A stretch of DNA of 64,000 nucleotides from Bradyrhizobium sp. LLZ17 (GTDB taxonomy: Bacteria > Pseudomonadota > Alphaproteobacteria > Rhizobiales > Xanthobacteraceae), in assembly GCF_041200145.1 (NCBI RefSeq), contig NZ_CP165734.1, forward strand, positions 6,615,001-6,679,000, in the 5' to 3' direction. The notes under the pieces were generated by a model. That model saw nothing but the letters and a program-made list of their open reading frames with translations, was not told where the DNA came from and did no database searches. The position numbers and the translations under genes are program-made. Positions 16,323 through 24,405 of this stretch are shown one piece after another. Position 1 is the first letter of the stretch. Every line of letters starts with the position of its first letter.

Positions 16323-17729
16323 ATGCTGTTGTTGCTTGGAGGCTTTCTCGTCCTGATGCTGCTCGGGGTTCCCGTGGCGATTGCCATGGCGTCCTCGTCG
16401 CTGCTCTACATCCTGGTCAGCGGCGTGACGCCCGACGTGACGCTGGCGCAGCGGATGATCGCCGGTGTCGAGAGCTTTCCGCTGCTCGCCGTGCCGTTCT
16501 TCATCCTCGCCGGCAATCTCATGAACATCGCCGGTGTGACGGGCCGTATCTACAAATTCGCGGTCGCGCTGGTTGGCTGGATGCGCGGTGGCCTCGGCCA
16601 CGTCAACATCATCGGCTCGGTGGTCTTCTCTGGCATGTCCGGTACCGCGATCGCGGATGCCGCCGGTCTGGGCACCATCGAGATCAAGGCGATGAGGGAC
16701 CACGGCTACACCACCGAGTTCTCGGTTGGCGTCACTGCGGCTTCCGCGACCCTTGGCCCGATCATCCCGCCGTCGCTGCCTTTCGTGATCTACGGCATGA
16801 TGGCGAACGTCTCGATCGGCGCGCTGTTCCTCGGCGGCGTTGTTCCGGGCGTCGTTCTGACCCTGCTGATGATGGCCACCGTCACCTACTTCGCGCACAG
16901 GAACAAATGGGGCAGCGACACGCCGTTCTCGTGGCCACAGCTCGGCACTGCCGGCCTCGAGATCGTCGTCGTGCTCGCTTTCCCGCTCGCGATCTGGCTG
17001 ATGACGCTGGCCGGCATGTCGACCAACATGGCGGTTGCCATCGGTCTCTGCGCGCTGCTCGCGATCGACTGGTACTTCGATTTTTCCGCGGTGATGGCGC
17101 TGATGGCGCCGGTGATCCTCATCGGCGGCATGACTCTCGGCTGGTTCACGCCGACGGAGGCCGCGGTCGCCGCCGTGATCTGGTCGCTGTTCCTGGGCCT
17201 TGTGCGCTATCGCACCATGACGCTGAAGACGGTGGCGAAAGCGACCTTCGACACCATTGAGACCACGGCCTCGGTGCTGTTCATCGTCACCGCCGCCTCG
17301 ATCTTCGCCTGGCTGCTCACGGTATCGCAGGCAGCGCAGTTGCTTTCGGATTGGATGCTCAGCATCACCCATAACAAATGGGTGTTCCTGGCGCTCGCCA
17401 ACATCCTGATCCTGTTCGTCGGCTGCTTCATCGACACCACGGCGGCGATCACGATCCTGGTGCCGATCCTGCTGCCGATCGTGCTCAAGCTCGGAATTGA
17501 TCCGATCCATTTCGGCCTGATCATGACGCTGAACCTGATGATCGGCCTGTTGCATCCGCCGCTTGGCATGGTGCTGTTCGTGCTCGCCCGGGTGGCAAAG
17601 CTCTCGGTCGAGCGCACGACGATCGCAATCCTGCCCTGGCTGGTGCCTCTGATGCTCGCGCTGCTCGCGATCACCTACATTCCCGAATTGACCCTCTGGC
17701 TGCCAAAACACATGGGACTTTCCAAATGA
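16323..17729 (+). CDS. dctM: TRAP transporter large permease DctM
   Basis: 468 residues, very hydrophobic, about 12 membrane segments; typical DctM size. The family signature around GMSGTAIADAAGLGTIEIKAM and the conserved IIPPSLPFVIYG are visible. It is the ion-coupled channel of the TRAP transporter. An upstream in-frame TTG at 16308 would overlap DctQ; the ATG at 16323, preceded by AAGG, is preferred. Its stop region overlaps the next gene's start by 4 bases, so uptake and the dehydrogenase are co-translated. Confidence 0.92.
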   Translation: MLLLLGGFLVLMLLGVPVAIAMASSSLLYILVSGVTPDVTLAQRMIAGVESFPLLAVPFFILAGNLMNIAGVTGRIYKFAVALVGWMRGGLGHVNIIGSVVFSGMSGTAIADAAGLGTIEIKAMRDHGYTTEFSVGVTAASATLGPIIPPSLPFVIYGMMANVSIGALFLGGVVPGVVLTLLMMATVTYFAHRNKWGSDTPFSWPQLGTAGLEIVVVLAFPLAIWLMTLAGMSTNMAVAIGLCALLAIDWYFDFSAVMALMAPVILIGGMTLGWFTPTEAAVAAVIWSLFLGLVRYRTMTLKTVAKATFDTIETTASVLFIVTAASIFAWLLTVSQAAQLLSDWMLSITHNKWVFLALANILILFVGCFIDTTAAITILVPILLPIVLKLGIDPIHFGLIMTLNLMIGLLHPPLGMVLFVLARVAKLSVERTTIAILPWLVPLMLALLAITYIPELTLWLPKHMGLSK

Positions 17730-18775
17730 CCTCCACAACTCTCGCCGCAACCCTGTTCGGCCCCGAAGATCTGCGCATGGTCGAGCATCCGCTGGACAAG
17801 CTGGCACCCGGCATGGTGCGCATCCGCTTCGGTGCCGGTGGCATCTGCGGCTCGGACATGCACTATTTTCGCCATGCCCGCACCGGCGATTTCGTGGTGA
17901 AATCGCCACTGGTGTTGGGGCACGAGATCTCGGGTGAGGTCGTGGAGATCGCAGGCTCCGCCGCCAATTTGAAGATCGGTGACCGCGTCGCGGTCAATCC
18001 GTCGCGCTGGTGCGGCCATTGCGTTGCCTGCCGCGAGGGCCGGCCCAATCTCTGCGAGAACATCTACTTCATGGGCTCGGCCTCGAAGACGCCGCACATG
18101 CAGGGCGGCTTTGCCAATTATTTCGACGCGATCCCCGCGCAATGCGTGAAGATTCCGGAGCACGTCTCATACCAGGCCGCGGCGCTCGCTGAACCGCTCG
18201 CGGTCTGCCTGCACGCCGTCGCGCGGGCCGGCAAGATCGAAGGCAAGCGCGGTATCATCTTCGGCGCCGGGCCGATCGGGCTTCTGACCATGCTCGCCGC
18301 GCGCCGCGCCGGCATGACCGACATCACGGTGGCCGACATCGCGCCGGCGCCGCTCGCCTTCGCAACCCAACTTGGCGCCTCTCACGTCGAGAACGTCGCG
18401 AATGGCGAAGAGGGCCTGAAGGCGCAGGCCGCTTCGCGTTCCTATGATGTCGCGTGGGAGGTCTCGGGCACGGCCGCGGGCCTCGCCAGTGCCATCGGTA
18501 TTGTCAGGCGCGGCGGCATTGTCGTGCAGATCGGTAACTTGCCGGGCGGCCAGATTGCGGTGCCCGCCAATGCGGTGATGGCCAAGGAGATCGACCTGCG
18601 CGGCTCGTTCCGCTTCGGGCTCGAGTTCATGACGGCAGTGGAACTGATCTCAGCCGGCAGCGTCGACGTATTGTCGCTGGTGACCGCCGAGCGGCCGTTG
18701 TCGACAGCGCCCGATGCGCTGCGGCTGGCGCTCGACCGCTCGCAGAGTGTCAAGGTCGTGCTGACGGCGAACTGA
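17726..18775 (+). CDS. Zn-dependent L-idonate/L-gulonate 5-dehydrogenase-like protein
   Basis: 349 residues, medium-chain dehydrogenase. Catalytic zinc ligands are C41 and the H66-E67 pair; structural zinc ligands are C96, C99, C102 and C110; the nucleotide loop is GAGPIG. The closest family I recognise is L-idonate 5-dehydrogenase. In a locus with UxuB and UxuA, a role as L-gulonate 5-dehydrogenase, making D-fructuronate with NAD(P)+, fits better. That assignment is inferred from known L-gulonate routes of the type GulD, UxuB, mannonate dehydratase. The gene overlaps DctM and is followed by a strong terminator. Confidence 0.82.
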   Translation: MTSTTLAATLFGPEDLRMVEHPLDKLAPGMVRIRFGAGGICGSDMHYFRHARTGDFVVKSPLVLGHEISGEVVEIAGSAANLKIGDRVAVNPSRWCGHCVACREGRPNLCENIYFMGSASKTPHMQGGFANYFDAIPAQCVKIPEHVSYQAAALAEPLAVCLHAVARAGKIEGKRGIIFGAGPIGLLTMLAARRAGMTDITVADIAPAPLAFATQLGASHVENVANGEEGLKAQAASRSYDVAWEVSGTAAGLASAIGIVRRGGIVVQIGNLPGGQIAVPANAVMAKEIDLRGSFRFGLEFMTAVELISAGSVDVLSLVTAERPLSTAPDALRLALDRSQSVKVVLTAN

Positions 18776-18780
18776 TCCTC

Positions 18781-18821
18781 GAGTCCCGTTCCGATGAATC
18801 GGAACGGGACTCGCGATTTTT
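18781..18821 (+). terminator. Rho-independent terminator
   Basis: A 15-bp perfect stem (GAGTCCCGTTCCGAT and its complement, 18781-18812) with a 2-base centre is followed by GCGATTTTTG. It ends the TRAP-dehydrogenase transcript, so uxuA needs read-through or its own promoter. Confidence 0.85.
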
Positions 18822-18829
18822 GCTTTGAC

Positions 18830-18872
18830 GCGTTTTATTACGCGAACCGGTATCCACTTCGCTCGAAAACGC
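18830..18872. repeat. Short palindromic intergenic repeat
   Basis: GCGTTTT at 18830-18836 pairs with AAAACGC at 18866-18872 around GCGAACCGGTATCCACTTCG. From memory this unit is frequent in Bradyrhizobium and Rhodopseudomonas intergenic regions; only one copy is in the window. Confidence 0.5.
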
Positions 18873-18890
18873 TCCAGGAGAACGCGCATT

Positions 18891-20078
18891 ATGCTAGAGG
18901 GATGGCGCTGGTATGGGCCGGATGATCCGGTGTCCTTGGATGACGTCAGGCAGGCCGGCGCAACGGATATCGTCTCGGCGCTGCATCAGGTGCCGATCGG
19001 CGAAGCCTGGACACGCAAGGCCGTTGAAGAACGCAAGAACTTCATCGAGAACGGTCCCCCCGGCCGCTCGCGGCTGACCTGGTCGGTGGTGGAATCGATT
19101 CCGATCCCCGACGACGTCAAGCGATTGGGGCGTAAAGCGACGCAGTCGATCGACGCCTGGATCGCAAGCCTGGAGGCGGTGGCCGCTTCCGGCATCAAGA
19201 TCATCTGCTACAATTTCATGCCGGTGGTCGACTGGTGCCGCACCGATCTCGAATGGGAATTGCCGAACGGCGCTCGCGCCATGCGCTTCGACCAGGACCG
19301 CTTCGCCGCCTTCGAACTGCACATCCTGAAGCGCCCGGCCGCAATGCAGGAATATTCGACCGAACAGCAGGCGCGTGCCAAAAAGCTGTTCGAGCAGATG
19401 AGCCAGGCCGATATCGACTACCTCATCATGGCCATCGCCAGCGCGCTGCCGGGATCGACCACCGAACCGATGACCATTCCTCAATTCCGGGACCGGCTGG
19501 AGCAGTATCGCGACATCACGCCAACGATCCTGCGGAAGCATCTCGCCGAATTCCTCGGCCGTGTCGCGCCGGTCGCCGAGCAGCTTGGCGTGTCCTTGAC
19601 GCTGCATCCGGACGATCCGCCGCGGTCGCTGTTTGGCCTGCCGCGTGTCGCCTCCACCGCCGACGACTATCAGGCGCTGTTCGACGCCGTGCCGTCAAAA
19701 GCCAACGGCATCTGCCTGTGCACAGGCTCGCTCGGAGTCCGCGCCAGCAACAATCTGCCTGAGATGGCCGAACGCTTCGGCCCGCGCATCGCGTTTGCGC
19801 ATCTGCGCGCCACCAAGCGCGAGGTGGATGGCCTGTCCTTCTACGAGTCCGATCATCTCGATGGCGACGTCGACATGATCGCCGTGCTGAGGGCGCTGCT
19901 GAAAGAGAACGCGCGGCGCGCGCCCGACCGGCAGATCGTCTTCCGGCCCGATCACGGCCACCGCATGCTCGACGATCTTGCCGCGACCAAGCGCATCAAT
20001 CCCGGCTACACCGCGATCGGCCGCCTGCGCGGTCTCGCCGAGCTGCGCGGCGCCATCCGCGCGATCGGGCATCAATAG
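18891..20078 (+). CDS. uxuA: D-mannonate dehydratase
   Basis: 395 residues, the usual UxuA length. The N-terminus LEGWRWYGPDDPVSLDDVRQAGATDIVSALH is diagnostic, and conserved CYNFMPVVDW, LHPDDPP and FRPDHGHRMLDD segments carry metal- and substrate-binding residues. It converts D-mannonate to 2-dehydro-3-deoxy-D-gluconate in the cytoplasm. The start at 18891 has AGGAG ten bases upstream; a start further upstream would run through the repeat. The gene ends convergently with a LysR gene, overlapping by 7 bases once that gene's frameshift is allowed for. Confidence 0.95.
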   Translation: MLEGWRWYGPDDPVSLDDVRQAGATDIVSALHQVPIGEAWTRKAVEERKNFIENGPPGRSRLTWSVVESIPIPDDVKRLGRKATQSIDAWIASLEAVAASGIKIICYNFMPVVDWCRTDLEWELPNGARAMRFDQDRFAAFELHILKRPAAMQEYSTEQQARAKKLFEQMSQADIDYLIMAIASALPGSTTEPMTIPQFRDRLEQYRDITPTILRKHLAEFLGRVAPVAEQLGVSLTLHPDDPPRSLFGLPRVASTADDYQALFDAVPSKANGICLCTGSLGVRASNNLPEMAERFGPRIAFAHLRATKREVDGLSFYESDHLDGDVDMIAVLRALLKENARRAPDRQIVFRPDHGHRMLDDLAATKRINPGYTAIGRLRGLAELRGAIRAIGHQ

Positions 20079-21011
20079 CACGCGGCCATCGCGCCGAGTT
20101 TCGGATAGAGCCGGTCGATCGCCGCGATCTCGATTCTGCATCTGCGCGAGGATCCAGTCGCGGATCTCGGCGGCGATCGGCCGCATCGGCCGATTGCGCG
20201 GCGGCAGGAATTCGCAGATGCGCTGCGTGGTTGTGAGCGTCTCGGACGCCGGCACCAGCGCGCCGGTCAGCAGCCAGTGCGACGCCACCGTCAGCCAGCC
20301 GAGCGCGATGCCCTGGCCGAGTAGGGCGGCCTGCATCACGACGGCGTAATCTGTGAAGCTCAGCGCCTTGGCCGAGCCGCGGCGTTTCGTGAGAAACGAC
20401 GGATAGTCCGCGGCCCAGTCGCCAGGCGCCTCGGCGAGACGAATGATAATGTTGCCCTCGGCTGGATCGGTCTCGCCGAGATAGGCAGGGCTGCACATTG
20501 GCAGCATGACTTCCTTCATGACCAGCGTGCCGCCGGACGACGGCTCTTCGCGGTCGCGGAAGCGCATGCCGAGATCGACATTCTCCACCGGTCCGCGCAG
20601 CGCGCCGGAGATCAGTTGGAAACGCAAATCGACTTGCGGAAACTGCCGCTGCAGCTTGTCGATACGCGGCATCAGCCAATGCGTGGTGAAGGCGGAGGAG
20701 ACCGATAGTGTCACCGTCTCGGTGCCCTTGCGGCGCCGCTCGATCTCGAGGAGCCCGCTCTCGATGCTGCGGAAGCCGTCGAGCACGCGGCGATACAGGA
20801 GCTCGCCGTCCTCGGTCAGCACCGCGCGGCCTGCGGCGCGGTCGAACAGGCGCACGCCGAGATGCTCCTCGAGCTGTCCGAGCATCCGGCTCACCGCGGG
20901 CTGCGTGACGTTCAATTCGGCCGCCGCTGCCGTGAAGCTGCCGTTGCGCGCCGCCGCGTCGAAGACGAACAGGGCATTACTGGAGGGCAGCATTCGGCGT
21001 AGCTCGGGCAT
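20072..21011 (-). pseudogene. LysR-family regulator with C-terminal frameshift
   Basis: From 21011, residues 1-66 form the LysR helix-turn-helix (NALFVFDAAARNGSFTAAAA, then QPAVSRMLGQLEEHLGVRLFDR), followed by the effector domain to WILAQMQ. There the frame runs antisense into uxuA, giving an implausible 438-residue product. Removing one T of 20134-20135 restores IEIAAIDRLYPKLGAMAACY and a stop at 20072, for 312 residues, normal for LysR. The recovered codons are GC-rich in third positions like the rest of the gene. Convergent with uxuA and divergent from the HAD gene; the target is unknown. Confidence 0.8.
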
Positions 21012-21039
21012 AACGCCATGTTATGAGCCAGGTGAGAAT

Positions 21040-21063
21040 TTGGCAATTGCCGAGTTTTGCCAA
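21040..21063. promoter_or_regulatory. Candidate LysR binding site
   Basis: TTGGCAA (21040-21046) and TTGCCAA (21057-21063) are perfect inverted arms 10 bases apart, and GGCAATTGCC (21042-21051) is a further palindrome inside. It starts 29 bases upstream of the LysR start, the usual place for autoregulation. Confidence 0.5.
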
Positions 21064-21258
21064 GTCTGGTGTCATCCGCTCGACAGCTTAAACACAGGGT
21101 CTTCGGCAGAAGGCTGGCTGCAGTGCGCGCGGTGAAGCGTGAGTGCGCCAAAAGCTGTCTATTAAGGAAGCTTATGGCGTGCAGTGAGATATGCCAGCTC
21201 AAGCGATCCCCAGGCGGGCGACTAGCGTGCAGCCTTTCCAACCGAGAGAAGAACCAAA

Positions 21259-21975
21259 ATGTCCTCCCCAGCCTCGTTCAGCAATTTCAAGGTTCTCACC
21301 TTCGACGTCGTCGGCACCTTGATCGATTTCGAGAGCGGTGTGCTCGCCGCGGTGCGGAAGATTTCCGGTCGGTCACCGGCCGAACTCGGCGACGACAAGA
21401 TTTTCGAAGCCTACAAGCGCGGCCGCGACAAGCACCATGAGCGTTCGAGTGAGGTGATGTTCCACGTCTACCGTCATCTCGCCAAGGAGCTCGGGCTGCC
21501 TGCGGACGACGCGTCATGCGACGTGTTCCAGCTTTCGGTGTTGCGCTGGGGTCCCTTCCCGGATTCGATCGAGGCCCTGAAGCGCCTGCGCTCGAAATTC
21601 CGTCTGGTCGCGATGACCAATGCCGATCGTGTCGCGTTGTCCTGCTATGCGCACGCGCTCGGCGATCCCTTTGACGACACGGTGTGCGCCGACGAGACCG
21701 GCGTTGCAAAACCAAACCCGGAGTTCTTCGCCTACAACAAGGGCCGGCAGTCGGCGTTCGGCTACAAGCAGTCCGACATCCTGCATGTCGCGCAGAGCCA
21801 GCACCACGACATCGGGATCGCGCGCAAGCTCGGCTACAAGGTGTGCTGGATCGAACGGCGCCAGGGCATGGCCGGCTTCGGCGGTACGCCGGCCGTCGAG
21901 ACGCTGACCAAGCCGGACTTCCATTTCGCGACCTTGAAGGCACTCGCTGATGCCGCAATCGGGCCGGCGGCGTAG
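21259..21975 (+). CDS. HAD-superfamily hydrolase, haloacid dehalogenase-like
   Basis: 238 residues. Motif I is FDVVGTLID with nucleophile D16 and no second aspartate, as in L-2-haloacid dehalogenases rather than HAD phosphatases (D-x-D). Motif II is VAMTNAD and motif III the lysine in GVAKPNPEFF. Motif IV reads HVAQSQHHDIGIARKLG, retaining one aspartate. A cap domain lies between motifs I and II (residues 20-105). Dehalogenase or related hydrolytic activity on a small acid is plausible; the substrate is unknown. No classical ribosome site: GAGAGAAG lies eight bases upstream. Divergent from the LysR gene. Confidence 0.78.
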   Translation: MSSPASFSNFKVLTFDVVGTLIDFESGVLAAVRKISGRSPAELGDDKIFEAYKRGRDKHHERSSEVMFHVYRHLAKELGLPADDASCDVFQLSVLRWGPFPDSIEALKRLRSKFRLVAMTNADRVALSCYAHALGDPFDDTVCADETGVAKPNPEFFAYNKGRQSAFGYKQSDILHVAQSQHHDIGIARKLGYKVCWIERRQGMAGFGGTPAVETLTKPDFHFATLKALADAAIGPAA

Positions 21976-22025
21976 CGCAAGCTCGCAATGACGATGTTGA
22001 GGTAGTTGCGCGCAAATGTCTCCCC

Positions 22026-22159
22026 GCTGTCGTCCCGGCGAAGGCCGGGACCCATAACCACAGGGAGGAATTTGGCGAAGAATCATCGTTCGGTACTAGG
22101 ATCGATTTCCGCGGGATACACCTCGCGGTATGGGTCCTGGCCTTCGCCAGGACGACAGC
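22026..22159. repeat. Long inverted repeat, family C, copy 1
   Basis: Arms of about 29 bases, beginning GCTGTCGTCCCGGCGAAG and ending CTTCGCCAGGACGACAGC, pair with three mismatches around an 80-base centre. A related element is at 55853-55998. It occupies the gap between the HAD and TetR genes and could act as a bidirectional terminator. Confidence 0.75.
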
Positions 22160-22183
22160 GAGTGTTTGGTGCGCACCGCTTCC

Positions 22184-22831
22184 TCACACCTTCGTCAGCC
22201 ACGCCAAGATCATCTCCACGATCTGCGTCCTGCTTCTCGCCAGCGCCCTGGGTTCGCTGAGGTCGCGGTCGAACAGGGCGCCGAAGGTGTGGCGGTTGGC
22301 GACACGGAAGAAGCAGTAGGAGGAGATGGCCAGATGCAGATCGATGGCGTCGACGTCGTCGCGGAAGGCGCCTTCGCTGCGGCCGCGTGTGAGGATGCCG
22401 TCGAGCGTCGCGATGACGCTGGCGTTGAGCTGGCGCAGCTGCAAATTCTGCTTCAGGTGCTTGCCGTGGTGGATATTCTCGATGCTGACGAGGCGGATGA
22501 AGTTGGGATTGCGCTCGTCATGGTCGAAGGTCGCCTCGATCAGCCGGCGCAGGCCCTCGCGCGCGTCGCAGCTGGCGATGTCGAGCTGCTCCTCGAGCGC
22601 GCGGATGCTGCGATAGGCCTCCTCCAGCACCGCAAGATAGAGCTGCTCCTTGCCGCCGAAATAATAATAGATCATCCGCTTCGAAGTGCGCGTCCGTGCC
22701 GCGATCGCGTCGACGCGGGCGCCGGAATAGCCTTCCGAGGCGAATTCGGCCATCGCCACTTCGAGGATGTCGCGCCGGGTGCGCTCGGGGTCGTTGGTGC
22801 GCTTCGATCGGGGCGGCATGCGCTTGAGCAT
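22184..22831 (-). CDS. TetR-family transcriptional regulator
   Basis: 215 residues from ATG 22831 (a GTG one codon upstream is possible). The N-terminal helix-turn-helix is clear: RRDILEVAMAEFASEGYSGARVDAI, then TSKRMIYYYFGGKEQLYLAVLE. The C-terminal ligand domain is all helical. It is divergent from an MFS carrier and two esterases, whose promoter contains a palindrome suited to a TetR dimer, so it probably represses that operon until the carrier's substrate is present. Confidence 0.9.
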   Translation of the reverse strand: MLKRMPPRSKRTNDPERTRRDILEVAMAEFASEGYSGARVDAIAARTRTSKRMIYYYFGGKEQLYLAVLEEAYRSIRALEEQLDIASCDAREGLRRLIEATFDHDERNPNFIRLVSIENIHHGKHLKQNLQLRQLNASVIATLDGILTRGRSEGAFRDDVDAIDLHLAISSYCFFRVANRHTFGALFDRDLSEPRALARSRTQIVEMILAWLTKV

Positions 22832-22913
22832 CACAATTTCTCCCGCCGGTTTCTATGGATCACCCTGAAGGTGAAGGCAAATTTCGTTCAATCCGACGTC
22901 CTCCAAGCGCGGC

Positions 22914-22942
22914 TTGCATAAACGTACTAGTTCGTACATTAT
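22914..22942 (+). promoter_or_regulatory. Promoter with an embedded TetR-type operator
   Basis: TTGCAT (22914-22919), 17 bases, CATTAT (22937-22942) is a plausible sigma-70-type promoter. Its spacer contains CGTACTAGTTCG (22923-22934), palindromic apart from one base pair. A repressor dimer there would block RNA polymerase. The leader to the MFS start is about 95 bases. Confidence 0.6.
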
Positions 22943-23043
22943 GGATGGAAACCAAGGTTGCGGCAACCAAAAGCAAAAAACTCGCGCACGGCCGGACGAC
23001 CAGCAGCGAGCCGCCGCCGACATTGTACACGGGGAGGAATGTC

Positions 23044-24384
23044 ATGAGCTCGACCTCAATCGCATCGCTGCACGCGCCGTCCACTGCGGAGGCTACACCT
23101 GGCATGCTGCCGAAGCGCGCGGCGCTCGTCAGCTTCGTCGGCAGCATGCTTGAATACTACGACTTCTTCATCTACGGCACCGCGGCCGCGCTGATCTTTC
23201 CAAAAGTGTTCTTTGCCAATGTCGATCCGTCGACAGGGACGCTGCTCGCGCTGCTCTCCTTCGGCATCGGCTACATCGCGCGTCCCGTCGGCGCCGTCAT
23301 CCTCGGCCATTTCGGCGACCGCATCGGCCGCAAGACGGTGCTCCTGTTCACGCTGGTGGTGATGGGTTGCTCCACGCTTGCGATCGGGCTGCTGCCGGAT
23401 GCCAAGACGATCGGCAACGCCGCGCCTGTCGTCCTGACCCTGCTGCGCCTGTTGCAGGGCCTCTCGGCCGCCGGCGAGCAGAGCGGGGCGAACTCGCTGA
23501 CGCTGGAGCATTCCGCCAACTCCAACCGCGCCTTCTTCACGAGCTGGACCTTGAGCGGCACGCAGGCCGGCGCGATCCTGGCGACGCTGGTGTTCATTCC
23601 CATCGCCAGCATGCCGGAAGATCAATTGCTGAGCTGGGGCTGGCGCATTCCGTTCCTGCTCTCTGCTCTGGTGCTGCTGGTCGCCTATCTGGTGCGGCGG
23701 ACGATGCCGGAAACGCCGGTGTTCGAAGACATCAAGGACAAGGCGCAGGTCGCGCGCTTCCCCGTCGTGATGCTGCTGCGCAACTACTGGCCGGACGTGC
23801 TGCGTGTGATCACCTGCGCGCTGATCGCAACCGTCAGCACCATGACCGCCGTGTTCACGCTCGGTTACGCCACCAGCAAGTTTGGCGTCGCGCGTCCGAT
23901 CATGCTGTGGGCCGGCGTGCTCGGCAACGTCACGGCGCTGATCACCCAGCCCTTGTGGGCGCTGCTCGCCGACAAGATCGGCCGCAAGCCGGTGTTCATC
24001 GGCGGCGTGCTCGGCTGCGCCGTGCTGCTGTTCCCGTACTTCATGCTGATCACCTCGGGCAACACCATCGCGATCTTTGCCGCGGCGATGATCCTGTCCG
24101 GCGTCGTCTATGCCGCGCCGAACGCGATCTGGCCGTCGTTCTATGCCGAGATGTTCGAGGCGCGGGTGCGCTATTCCGGCACCGCGATCGGCACCCAGCT
24201 TGGCTTCCTCGCCGCCGGCTTCACGCCGCTGGTGAGCGCGAGCCTGGTCCGCGAGGGCCCCAATGGCTGGATCCCGGTTGCGATCTTCGTGGCCTGCTGC
24301 TGCGTCATCTCGGCCGCGGCCGCGGCAACCGCGCGCGAAACTCACAAGGTCGACATCGGCGATCTCGGCAAGCGGCGCGCTTGA
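23044..24384 (+). CDS. MFS transporter, metabolite:H+ symporter type
   Basis: 446 residues from the ATG with GGGGAGGAATGTC before it; upstream in-frame starts would fall before the promoter. Twelve membrane segments. SMLEYYDFFIYGTAAALIFP and GHFGDRIGRKTVL are typical of the MHS family (proline, shikimate and alpha-ketoglutarate symporters). It is an inner-membrane importer of an organic acid or ester, first in a set with two carboxylesterases 21 bases downstream and under the divergent TetR gene. The substrate is probably an ester or an esterase product (inference). Confidence 0.88.
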   Translation: MSSTSIASLHAPSTAEATPGMLPKRAALVSFVGSMLEYYDFFIYGTAAALIFPKVFFANVDPSTGTLLALLSFGIGYIARPVGAVILGHFGDRIGRKTVLLFTLVVMGCSTLAIGLLPDAKTIGNAAPVVLTLLRLLQGLSAAGEQSGANSLTLEHSANSNRAFFTSWTLSGTQAGAILATLVFIPIASMPEDQLLSWGWRIPFLLSALVLLVAYLVRRTMPETPVFEDIKDKAQVARFPVVMLLRNYWPDVLRVITCALIATVSTMTAVFTLGYATSKFGVARPIMLWAGVLGNVTALITQPLWALLADKIGRKPVFIGGVLGCAVLLFPYFMLITSGNTIAIFAAAMILSGVVYAAPNAIWPSFYAEMFEARVRYSGTAIGTQLGFLAAGFTPLVSASLVREGPNGWIPVAIFVACCCVISAAAAATARETHKVDIGDLGKRRA

Positions 24385-24405
24385 GCGAAACACAGGACCG
24401 TTCGC

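Noticed and set aside
16170..17909. 579-codon minus-strand open frame opposite DctM
   Set aside because: It is rich in Arg, His, Asp and Gln as expected for the antisense of a high-GC gene and lies entirely over a well-supported TRAP permease.
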